Source: Scybalousia_A sp963588535 (GTDB lineage: Bacteria > Bacteroidota > Bacteroidia > Bacteroidales > P3). From it: 5,901 nucleotides of DNA. The DNA lies in contig CAVAII010000010.1 in assembly GCA_963588535.1 (NCBI GenBank), positions 1 to 5,901 on the forward strand. Reading direction: 5' to 3'. The notes below the pieces were generated by a model. That model was not told the DNA's origin. It worked only from the letters and a program-made list of their open reading frames with translations, and did no database searches. Position numbers and translations under genes: made by a program. Below are positions 1 through 5,876 of this stretch, piece after piece; position 1 is the first letter of the stretch; each line of letters begins with the position of its first letter.

Positions 1-160
1 ATTCTACTGTCTTAGTTATGTTGGACGGTTGTTTAAGGTATAATGGTGAGGTAGTAGTGTCTTTTATTGGGAAGTGTAATGAATCAGGGGGATTCATACA
101 CAAACCAATGGCAGAAACCAAAGTCGTAACGGTTATCAATATAAAAAACTTCCTCAACAT
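1..160 (-). CDS. sprA: SprA/Sov-like T9SS outer-membrane translocon, N-terminal fragment
   Basis: The 5' end of a gene that runs off the left edge; 53 codons are visible from an ATG at 160-158, read leftward without a stop. The product starts with a typical signal peptide: basic residues R3 and K4, then a hydrophobic stretch at about 5-21. After it come DSLHFPIKD (26-34) and LYLKQPSNITKTVE (40-53), which resemble the start of SprA/Sov proteins (a 'PSNI..TVEYD'-type segment soon after the signal peptide). SprA is known as a very large outer-membrane beta-barrel, over 2,000 residues, that exports proteins through the type IX secretion system. The gene starts 10 bases after the ruvA stop, an arrangement common in Bacteroidetes, so both are probably co-transcribed. 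There is no Shine-Dalgarno sequence. C21 lacks a proper lipobox, so it does not look like a lipoprotein. The reading frame is well supported; the family call rests on short similarity recalled from memory plus gene order. Confidence 0.75.
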   Translation of the reverse strand, partial: MLRKFFILITVTTLVSAIGLCMNPPDSLHFPIKDTTTSPLYLKQPSNITKTVE

Positions 161-170
161 ACGTTTGTGC

Positions 171-761
171 TTACATGCGTCTCAATGCTTGTTTAACAAG
201 ATTTTCTACGCTCATATTCTCATCTTCTTTCAACAACTTATCAAGAGTTTTTTCTATAATAACTTTATTAAATCCCAATGTCTGCAAAGCTAATAACGCT
301 TCGGTGCGGTTATTATTGTCTATCTTGTTCAAATTGGCAGAGATTTGTTCGGAGAACTTCCATTTCTTTAACTTGTCGTGCAAATCCACAACCACTCTTT
401 GTGCAGTCTTGGTGCCAATACCTTTTATCTTGCTAATCGTAGGACTATCTTCGTTGATAATAGCCCCGACTAATTCGTCAACACCCAAAGAAGAAAGCAT
501 CATTCGTGCCGTATTCGAACCAATACCGCTAACACTTATCAAATAACGGAACAATTCTCTCTCCTGCAAAGTAGCAAAACCATAAAGAATCTGAGCATCT
601 TCTCTAACAATAAAATGCGTATATATCTTACCCTCCGTTTTGTCCTTTAAGAACGAATAAGAAGTCAATGAAATCTCAACTATATAACCAACTCCTCCGC
701 AATTAACGACAACAAAAGACGGATTAACTTGTTCAAACTTACCTTCTACAAACTCATACAT
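171..761 (-). CDS. ruvA: Holliday junction branch migration complex subunit RuvA
   Basis: RuvA is the tetrameric DNA-binding subunit that holds a Holliday junction in its square form and loads the RuvB motor for branch migration in recombinational repair. The 196-residue product is close to the usual length of about 200. The N-terminal OB-fold (about 1-62) carries GGVGY (22-26) and REDAQILYGF (53-62). E54-D55 in the latter are the expected acidic-pin residues that help separate strands at the crossover. Two helix-hairpin-helix motifs follow: SVSGIG (76-81) and KIKGIG (111-116), the latter with the usual TAQR helix. A linker rich in Asn and Lys (about 140-152) leads to the small C-terminal domain (about 153-196) that contacts RuvB. 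The ATG at 761 is the natural start because homology begins at once (MYEFVEGK). The gene heads a leftward pair with sprA and has its own promoter-like element 24 bases upstream. Nothing looks degraded. Confidence 0.97.
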   Translation of the reverse strand: MYEFVEGKFEQVNPSFVVVNCGGVGYIVEISLTSYSFLKDKTEGKIYTHFIVREDAQILYGFATLQERELFRYLISVSGIGSNTARMMLSSLGVDELVGAIINEDSPTISKIKGIGTKTAQRVVVDLHDKLKKWKFSEQISANLNKIDNNNRTEALLALQTLGFNKVIIEKTLDKLLKEDENMSVENLVKQALRRM

Positions 762-784
762 AATAGTCTCTTGAATTATTAGTG

Positions 785-818
785 CAAATATACAATAAAA
801 TTTGTTTTTAGTCCTAAA
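785..818 (-). promoter_or_regulatory. Putative Bacteroidetes-type promoter for ruvA-sprA
   Basis: On the minus strand TATATTTG (792-785) is an exact match to the Bacteroidetes -7 element TAnnTTTG. A weak -33-like TTTAG lies at 818-814, with a spacer of about 21-22 bases. Transcription would start near 778, giving a leader of about 17 bases before the ruvA ATG at 761. The -7 match is seen directly; the -33 box and start site are inference. Confidence 0.6.
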
Positions 819-834
819 TACGTTAATATTTTTG
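801..834 (+). promoter_or_regulatory. Possible distal rightward promoter in the ruvA-miaB spacer
   Basis: TTTG (801-804) followed after 22 bases by TATTTTTG (827-834) matches both halves of the Bacteroidetes promoter pattern (TTTG, then TAnnTTTG) on the plus strand. It overlaps the ruvA promoter on the other strand. A transcript from here would begin near 841 and carry about 167 untranslated bases before miaB, because no ATG occurs in that stretch. In such A+T-rich DNA a chance match is quite possible. Confidence 0.35.
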
Positions 835-885
835 CATTTTAGGGCGAATTTCTTCTGACTTTATCGAGATAACTTGCCTATTTTT

Positions 886-936
886 GAGAAATTATTCGTT
901 GTTATTTCTCTATCTATTAAGATAGTAAAAGAAAAT
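886..936 (+). repeat. Two overlapping inverted repeats (possible alternative hairpins)
   Basis: GAGAAAT (886-892) is a perfect 7-base complement of ATTTCTC (904-910), with an 11-base loop. Sharing base 910, CTATCT (910-915) pairs perfectly with AGATAG (920-925) around a four-base ATTA loop. The second hairpin can be extended by pairing ATTTCT (904-909) with AGAAAAT (930-936) past a short bulge. The arm at 904-910 can therefore pair either upstream or downstream. No T-tract follows on either strand, so neither is a normal intrinsic terminator. The function is unknown, and short repeats like these can arise by chance in A+T-rich spacers. Confidence 0.35.
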
Positions 937-969
937 TGTGTATAGTTTAGAAAAATATTCGTAATTTTG
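936..969 (+). promoter_or_regulatory. Putative Bacteroidetes-type promoter for miaB
   Basis: TAATTTTG (962-969) is an exact TAnnTTTG -7 element. A weak -33-like TTGTG lies at 936-940, leaving a spacer of 21 bases. Transcription would start near 976, giving a leader of about 32 bases before the miaB ATG at 1008. The position relative to the gene makes this the better of the two rightward candidates in this spacer. Confidence 0.55.
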
Positions 970-1007
970 CAAAAATTTCGTATCAAAACATATTTAATCG
1001 CAATACA

Positions 1008-2318
1008 ATGAACAATGTTTATATCGAAACTTATGGTTGCCAAATGAATATAGCTGACAGCGGTATAGTTAGTAAGGTACTTCAAACAAATGGTTATCAC
1101 ATAGTTTCATCTCAGGACGAGGCAGACGTAATACTTATTAATACTTGTGCAGTTAGAGATAACGCCGAAAAGAGAATCCATACCCGTGTGCATGATTTAC
1201 AGAATTTGAAAAAGAAAAATCCTCTTTTGAAGATCGGTATTATCGGCTGTATGGCAGAACGTCTGCAAGATAGTTTGATAAAAGAAGACAAAGTAAATAT
1301 TGTTTGCGGCCCTGACTCTTATAGACGTATTCACGAATTGATTAGTCAAGCACAGGCTATCGATACAATGCTTTCAAAAGACGAGACATACGAGGATATT
1401 ATCCCAACACAGATAGATAGCGATGGTATCTCGGCATTTATCTCCATTATGCGTGGCTGTGAGAACTTTTGTACTTATTGTGTTGTGCCATATACAAGAG
1501 GTAAGGAGCGTAGTCGCTCGCCTAAGAGTATAATAAAAGAAGCAGAACTATTATTTGAACAAGGTTATAGGGATATAACTCTACTGGGACAGAACGTTAA
1601 TTCGTACATCTACAACGAAGACGGTAAGGAAGTTCGTTTTGCAGACCTTTTGATAAGAGTTGCTATGATTAATCCATTGTTAAGAGTTCGTTTTGCTACT
1701 TCTCACCCGAAGGATTTGAGCAAAGAATTGGTTGAGGCTATTGCTTCGTACGATAATATCTGCAAATATATTCACCTTCCTGTACAATCGGGTAGCGATG
1801 TTATGCTTCAAAAGATGAATAGGAAATATACAGCAGAGGAATACCTAAAGAAAATAGATCTAATCCGTGAAAAGATACCTACTTGTGCTATTAGTACAGA
1901 TGTTATAGCAGGTTTCTGTGGCGAGACATTGGAAGATCATCAAAAGACGTTAGATATTTTCCGCCGTGTAAGGTATGATTCTGCCTTTATGTTCAAATAC
2001 TCTGACCGCCCAGGTACTGTGGCTCACAAACGTTTTGAAGACGACATCGAGGAAAAAGAAAAAGTACGTAGATTACAAGAAATTATAGACCTTCAACGTC
2101 AATTATCTTTGGAAAGCAATCAAAAAGACATCGGCAAGACTTTCGAAGTATTAGTTGAGGGAGAAAGCAAAAGAGACAAAAATAAATATTTCGGCAGAAC
2201 ATCTCAAAATAAGGTTGTTATTTTTGATAAACAAGACAATAAAAAGGGAGATTATATCATGGTCGAGATTGAAAGTTGCACCTCGGCAACACTTTTTGGT
2301 AAGAAAATATCGCAATAA
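1008..2318 (+). CDS. miaB: tRNA-2-methylthio-N6-dimethylallyladenosine synthase MiaB
   Basis: MiaB is a cytoplasmic radical-SAM methylthiotransferase. It converts i6A37 to ms2i6A37 beside the anticodon of tRNAs reading UNN codons, stabilising codon pairing. The 436-residue product shows all three expected domains. The N-terminal UPF0004 domain has C11 (in ETYGCQMN), C47 and C81, the ligands of the auxiliary 4Fe-4S cluster. The radical-SAM core has CxxxCxxC at C151, C155 and C158, followed by VVPYTRGKERSR, a MiaB signature. The C-terminal TRAM RNA-binding domain covers about 373-434 and includes FGRTSQNKVVIF (395-406). YSDRPGT (331-337) and the ETYGCQMN start favour MiaB over MtaB or RimO. The ATG at 1008 is chosen because homology starts within a few residues and no in-frame ATG lies between it and the promoter. 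It has no Shine-Dalgarno sequence. It lies 55 bases ahead of the export genes with no obvious terminator between, so read-through is possible, although a shared function is not expected. Confidence 0.97.
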   Translation: MNNVYIETYGCQMNIADSGIVSKVLQTNGYHIVSSQDEADVILINTCAVRDNAEKRIHTRVHDLQNLKKKNPLLKIGIIGCMAERLQDSLIKEDKVNIVCGPDSYRRIHELISQAQAIDTMLSKDETYEDIIPTQIDSDGISAFISIMRGCENFCTYCVVPYTRGKERSRSPKSIIKEAELLFEQGYRDITLLGQNVNSYIYNEDGKEVRFADLLIRVAMINPLLRVRFATSHPKDLSKELVEAIASYDNICKYIHLPVQSGSDVMLQKMNRKYTAEEYLKKIDLIREKIPTCAISTDVIAGFCGETLEDHQKTLDIFRRVRYDSAFMFKYSDRPGTVAHKRFEDDIEEKEKVRRLQEIIDLQRQLSLESNQKDIGKTFEVLVEGESKRDKNKYFGRTSQNKVVIFDKQDNKKGDYIMVEIESCTSATLFGKKISQ

Positions 2319-2342
2319 TTCTCTTAGTATAAATAATTTTCG

Positions 2343-2350
2343 TAAATTTG
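2343..2350 (+). promoter_or_regulatory. Putative -7 element of the polysaccharide-export operon promoter
   Basis: TAAATTTG is an exact match to the Bacteroidetes -7 consensus TAnnTTTG in the 55-base gap between miaB and the export lipoprotein gene. No good TTTG -33 box is visible: the nearest candidate, TTAG at 2324-2327, has a spacer of only 15 bases. Transcription would start near 2357, about 17 bases before the ATG at 2374. This suggests the export pair can be expressed separately from miaB. Confidence 0.5.
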
Positions 2351-2373
2351 CATTTTGAAATATAAGAATAATT

Positions 2374-3195
2374 ATGAAAAGATTAACGAAGATCATTGGC
2401 GTATTAGTAGCCATATTTATGTTAGCCTCTTGCACATCGCAGAAGAATTTGGTATATTTTCAGAACGATGAGTTAGATGGTAATATCCCTGATAGACAAA
2501 CTTATACTTATCAACAAGGAGAAGAAAATGTCTCCCCCGAATATAAGTTACAGCCCCACGATATGTTGTACATTCAAATCGCTTCTTCTTTAGACGAAGA
2601 GTCGAGTGGATTATTCTCTGGTACGAGTGGGGCTAATAATTACTATTCTCAAACCTCCGAAACAGGTATCTACCTTAATTCTTACGAGGTAAATGACGAA
2701 GGAATAATAACCTTACCAGTTATTGGTAACCTAAACGTCCAAGGACTTACGATAGATCAAGCCAAAGAGCAGATAAGAGTAAAAGCAGAGGAGTATTCGA
2801 AGGGTGTAGTAGTTATTTGCCGTATGGTAACTTTCAAAATTAAGGTTACAGGCGAAGTAAACAAACCAGGTATCTACACATTCTATCAACCAAGTGTTAA
2901 TATCTTTGATGCCTTGATAACAGCAGGCGATTTAACCTACGATGGTAATAGATCAAAGATACGTATTATCCGCAAAAGTGCAGAAAAAGACGAAGTCTTT
3001 ACACTCGATATCCGCAAGACATCAGTACTTAAAGATAGCAACTATTTCCTACGTCCAGGAGATATCGTCTATGTAGAGCCGAACAAGAATACTAAGACAC
3101 TCACAAGTATTAATCGTCCTTTGACAACGATTACTTCTTCTTTGTCTTTAATAGCATCTTTGGTAGCAATTATACTTTCAGTTAGAAATCTTTAA
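2374..3195 (+). CDS. Wza-like outer-membrane polysaccharide export lipoprotein (OPX family)
   Basis: Members of this family form the outer-membrane channel through which capsular or exopolysaccharide leaves the cell, docking on a Wzc-type inner-membrane partner. The 273-residue product starts with a lipoprotein signal peptide: K2-R3, a hydrophobic core, and the lipobox LASC with C20 as the lipidated residue. After it comes TSQKNLVYFQ (21-30), a segment typical of Bacteroidetes members. The Poly_export domain spans about 56-150, from PEYKLQPHDMLYIQIAS to the GIITLPVIGNLNVQGLT block. One SLBB-like domain follows from about 154 (KIKVTGEVNKPGIYTF, 155-170) to about 235, ending in LRPGDIVYVEP (226-236). 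A hydrophobic C-terminal segment (about 251-270) probably crosses or anchors in the outer membrane, like the C-terminal helix of Wza. It is shorter than E. coli Wza (about 380), with a single clear SLBB unit, as is common in this phylum. The co-polymerase gene starts 18 bases downstream, so the two probably form an operon and a complex. Confidence 0.93.
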   Translation: MKRLTKIIGVLVAIFMLASCTSQKNLVYFQNDELDGNIPDRQTYTYQQGEENVSPEYKLQPHDMLYIQIASSLDEESSGLFSGTSGANNYYSQTSETGIYLNSYEVNDEGIITLPVIGNLNVQGLTIDQAKEQIRVKAEEYSKGVVVICRMVTFKIKVTGEVNKPGIYTFYQPSVNIFDALITAGDLTYDGNRSKIRIIRKSAEKDEVFTLDIRKTSVLKDSNYFLRPGDIVYVEPNKNTKTLTSINRPLTTITSSLSLIASLVAIILSVRNL

Positions 3196-3213
3196 AACAA
3201 CACAAAAATAATT

Positions 3214-5772
3214 ATGAATAACCCTAATATTCAGGATAACGACCTTGTGAATAACCAACAAGAACAAACAGAAAACCAGATAAATCTATCGGAGTTATGG
3301 TTCAACTGTTTGGACAAATGGTATTATTTCGCTATTGTGGTCGTTTTGGCTATGATTATAGCATTATTTGTCAATCGTTTCTCTACTCCTAAATACGAGG
3401 CAAGTACTTCGTTATTGATTAAGACTAATGACGAAATCCTTAACAGTGTTAATGTGGAGAAATTGATATCCAACAAGAATACTAATCAAGATTTTCAAAA
3501 CGCTATCGGTACAATACAATCCTTTACGCTTACCAAACGTACTATTAAGGCTATGGGTTTGTATTGCAACTACTATGAGAAAATCAATCTTAGAAATATA
3601 GATATCTATAAGGATAGTCCTTTCGAGGTTGTATTAGATCCTTTGCAGCAAACGCAACCTACGGGTATCAATATCAAAGTAAAGTTCGTCTCTAACAAGG
3701 TTTGCGAGATTTCTTACGCAGGCAAAATCGGCTCTGTCGTATATGATTACGCCTTAGACAAGAGTTTGGAGAACAAAGTCAGCGTTCCTAAACGTGAGGA
3801 CGTAAAACTTGCCTACGATACTTGGTATACAAAGGACGGTATGAAATTCAAAATCCTTTTGAAACAGAATTGGTCAGAGAAATTGGCAAGCACCTCTTAT
3901 AGTTTCAAGATTAACGATTTGGACGCCTTAACTACTGCTTACAATACCACTAAAATAGATTTGATAAACAAAGAAGCAACTATTGTTACTATCAAATTTA
4001 GAGACCAAAACAAACAAAAAGCAGTGGATTTCGTCAATATGCTTTGCAAGATCTACATAGACCAAACATTTGAGGAGAAAAACCACCTAAATGTTGCAAC
4101 TATAAACTTCGTTAATACGCAGATATCCTCCGTTGGTGACTCTTTGGCAATAGCCGAAGCCAGAAGAGAGAACTTCCAACAAGCACACAATACCCTAAAC
4201 CTAACTAATGACGGTCAATATCTATACACTAAGAGCAACGAATTGGAGATAAAGAAAGCAGAGGAATACACTCGTCAACAATATTACAAATACTTATCCG
4301 ATTATCTAAAAAAATCCGAACTAACCGAAGGTATCGCCTCTCCAAGTGTAATGGGCGTTGAGGATTTGAACCTAAACAACTTGATTAATGAGCTAACCAA
4401 AGCCATTATCGCCTACAAAACAGCAGTAGATAAAAGAACGGAGAAAAACCCTAAGACAAAAGAATTAGTGGTTACTTTGGAAACCTTAAGAAAACAAATT
4501 TCCGAGAGTTTGGCTAACCTAAAAAACGTATCGGATATCAATATGCGAGAGTTGCAACGTCAACAAAACGAGCTACAAGTGGAGATAGATCGTTTGCCTT
4601 CTACGGAAAGAAATATGATTAGTTTGGAACGTCAGTTCAAATTCAATGATGAGATCTACACCTTCCTATATCAGAAACGTTCTGAGGCAGAAATAGCAAA
4701 GAACGCTGCACTTCCTGACCACAAAGTTATAGACGAGGCAAGAACGGCTATGCAAGTATTCCCTAAGAACTCATTAAACTACTTGATTGCCTTAGTTTTG
4801 GGACTTCTATTGCCTGCTCTTTACATTTTCTTGAAATATATTACTAAGGATACCCTTGATTCCAAAGACGATTTAACCAAGATATCCTCTAATCCTATAT
4901 TTGGTTATATCCCTGAGTTTCCTAAGGAGTACAGTAAGATGGTTGTTTTCGATAGACCTCGAAGTCAGATAACCGAAGCCTATCGTTCTATCCGTACTAA
5001 TATCAAATATGTCTTAGATAGCAAGAACATAGAAGGCGGTCAGTGCATCTTAGTAACCTCTTCTATGCCTTCGGAAGGTAAATCTATTACTTCCTTCAAT
5101 ATTGCTTCGGTTATGAGTATCTTAGGTAGTAAAACTCTTTTGGTAGAGTATGATTTAAGAAAACCACGTTTAGCAAAGACTCTTAACCTTAACGGAAGTA
5201 TCGGTATTAGTTCTTATTTCATTGGTGAGACTACGATAGAACAATCTATCCAACATACAGATTTCGACAATTTAGACGTATTATTAGTAGGTGCTACACC
5301 TCCTAACCCTTCCGAGATAATAGATTCTCAAAAGAATAAGGATTTACTTGCGGAGTTACGCCAAAGATATGACTATGTTATCTTGGATACTCCTCCTGTT
5401 AACCTTATTACCGATGCTCAGGTATTGGCTAAATTGGCAGATATCTCATTGTACGTTGTAAGACTTAACTATACATCTCTTAGCATTATGAAATCTGCAT
5501 TAAGTGAGTTAGAGCAGAACGCAGGAGTAAAAGCAAACTTTATCCTTAACGGTGTTAAGACTGTTATGCAGAAATATGGATATGGTAAGAATGGTAAAGG
5601 CTACGGCGGATATGGTGGTTACGGCTATGGCTACGGCAATAGATATGGTTACGGCAAATATGGTAACAACTACGGCTATGGTTATGGCGACTATATCAAA
5701 GAGCATTCGTATGGATACTTTGAGGACGACAAAGAAGACCTTAAACGTCATAAACATTCTAAGAAAAAATAA
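3214..5772 (+). CDS. Wzc-like polysaccharide co-polymerase with fused BY-kinase domain
   Basis: This inner-membrane protein should control chain length and export of a capsule or exopolysaccharide, coupling assembly to cycles of tyrosine autophosphorylation. Its 852 residues show a Wzz-type start (about 22-70) with TM1 at about 37-54. A long periplasmic region (55-522) follows, with coiled-coil-like helices at about 300-460 and a GNVR-type segment (LERQFKFNDEIYTFLYQKR, 471-489). TM2 lies at about 523-541. The cytoplasmic kinase has the oligomerisation motif ExxRxxR (E588, R591, R594), Walker A SSMPSEGKS (616-624, K623), Walker A' LLVEYDLRKP (642-651) and Walker B VILDTPP (722-728, D725). Walker A' has E645 where most family members have Asp; D647 is kept. 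A Gly/Tyr tail (788-835, 16 Tyr) is the likely autophosphorylation cluster, ahead of a basic end (KRHKHSKKK). The start ATG is preceded by A-rich sequence without a Shine-Dalgarno. It pairs with the lipoprotein gene just upstream, and a terminator follows. No phosphatase partner is visible. The polysaccharide exported is unknown. Confidence 0.94.
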   Translation: MNNPNIQDNDLVNNQQEQTENQINLSELWFNCLDKWYYFAIVVVLAMIIALFVNRFSTPKYEASTSLLIKTNDEILNSVNVEKLISNKNTNQDFQNAIGTIQSFTLTKRTIKAMGLYCNYYEKINLRNIDIYKDSPFEVVLDPLQQTQPTGINIKVKFVSNKVCEISYAGKIGSVVYDYALDKSLENKVSVPKREDVKLAYDTWYTKDGMKFKILLKQNWSEKLASTSYSFKINDLDALTTAYNTTKIDLINKEATIVTIKFRDQNKQKAVDFVNMLCKIYIDQTFEEKNHLNVATINFVNTQISSVGDSLAIAEARRENFQQAHNTLNLTNDGQYLYTKSNELEIKKAEEYTRQQYYKYLSDYLKKSELTEGIASPSVMGVEDLNLNNLINELTKAIIAYKTAVDKRTEKNPKTKELVVTLETLRKQISESLANLKNVSDINMRELQRQQNELQVEIDRLPSTERNMISLERQFKFNDEIYTFLYQKRSEAEIAKNAALPDHKVIDEARTAMQVFPKNSLNYLIALVLGLLLPALYIFLKYITKDTLDSKDDLTKISSNPIFGYIPEFPKEYSKMVVFDRPRSQITEAYRSIRTNIKYVLDSKNIEGGQCILVTSSMPSEGKSITSFNIASVMSILGSKTLLVEYDLRKPRLAKTLNLNGSIGISSYFIGETTIEQSIQHTDFDNLDVLLVGATPPNPSEIIDSQKNKDLLAELRQRYDYVILDTPPVNLITDAQVLAKLADISLYVVRLNYTSLSIMKSALSELEQNAGVKANFILNGVKTVMQKYGYGKNGKGYGGYGGYGYGYGNRYGYGKYGNNYGYGYGDYIKEHSYGYFEDDKEDLKRHKHSKKK
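5575..5718 (+). repeat. Gly/Tyr-rich repeat encoding the kinase C-terminal tyrosine cluster
   Basis: These 144 bases encode residues 788-835 of the Wzc-like protein: 16 Tyr and 18 Gly among 48 residues, mostly as YG dipeptides. The DNA is built from degenerate copies of TACGGC and TATGGT/GGC, with an exact 11-base duplicate TACGGCTATGG at 5620-5630 and 5671-5681. Asn, Lys and Arg codons interrupt the pattern. In BY-kinases the C-terminal Tyr cluster is the autophosphorylation site. Here it is much denser than in E. coli Wzc, whose cluster has about seven tyrosines. Confidence 0.85.
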
Positions 5773-5804
5773 CTTTTTAAGTTGTTAATATTTCATTGAT
5801 TTTG

Positions 5805-5833
5805 AAGCAGGGGAACCATCTCCTGCTTTTTTC
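5805..5833 (+). terminator. Rho-independent terminator of the export operon
   Basis: A 10-base-pair stem (5805-5814 with 5819-5828, one G-T wobble) encloses a four-base ACCA loop and runs directly into a T-tract (5827-5832). It lies 32 bases after the stop codon of the Wzc-like gene. On the minus strand no T-tract follows the stem, so it should act mainly on rightward transcription. Confidence 0.9.
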
Positions 5834-5876
5834 TTTCTATCTTTTTCTTCTCTTTCCCCACTCTCTCTCCTCCCCT
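5826..5876 (+). repeat. Polypyrimidine tract downstream of the operon
   Basis: Of 51 bases, 49 are C or T; the only purines are A at 5839 and A at 5860. Uninterrupted pyrimidine runs cover 5840-5859 and 5861-5876. It begins inside the terminator's T-tract but continues well beyond it, with C-rich blocks (5856-5859, 5872-5875) and a CT repeat (5861-5868). No gene is visible in 5773-5901. The function is unknown; it could be compositional drift, or a region prone to unusual DNA structure. Confidence 0.7.

Noticed and set aside
94..109. Possible lipobox at C21 of the SprA-like fragment
   Set aside because: The residues before the Cys are I-G-L, which do not fit the small residue required at -1; an ordinary signal peptidase I site is more likely.
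18..293. Rightward open frame of 91 codons at the left end
   Set aside because: It lies antisense to the start of sprA and the end of ruvA, both with clear homology, and its product has no recognisable features.
175..546. Rightward open frame of 123 codons
   Set aside because: It is wholly antisense to ruvA, whose protein is intact and well conserved; the product is a low-complexity mirror of that gene.
762..1007. Possible tRNA or other structured RNA gene in the divergent spacer
   Set aside because: No cloverleaf, CCA end, T-loop motif or G+C-rich stem was seen; only weak A+T-rich inverted repeats are present.
861..1100. Leftward open frame of 79 codons across the ruvA-miaB spacer
   Set aside because: It overlaps the 5' end of miaB including conserved codons, has no promoter or start context, and its product is rich in Ile, Thr and Asn as expected of A+T-rich noncoding DNA.
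2151..2435. Leftward open frame spanning the miaB-export junction
   Set aside because: It is antisense to the TRAM domain of miaB and the signal peptide of the export lipoprotein, both real; its hydrophobic stretches are by-products of those genes.
5771..5783. AACTT-TTT-AAGTT inverted repeat at the stop codon of the kinase gene
   Set aside because: Only five A+T-rich pairs with a three-base loop, and a far better terminator lies 20 bases further on.
5509..5788. Open frames on both strands over the Gly/Tyr tail
   Set aside because: The leftward 82-codon and rightward 78-codon frames stay open only because the tail repeat lacks stops in other frames; their products are repetitive Val/Ile/Ala or Met/Ala/Thr strings.
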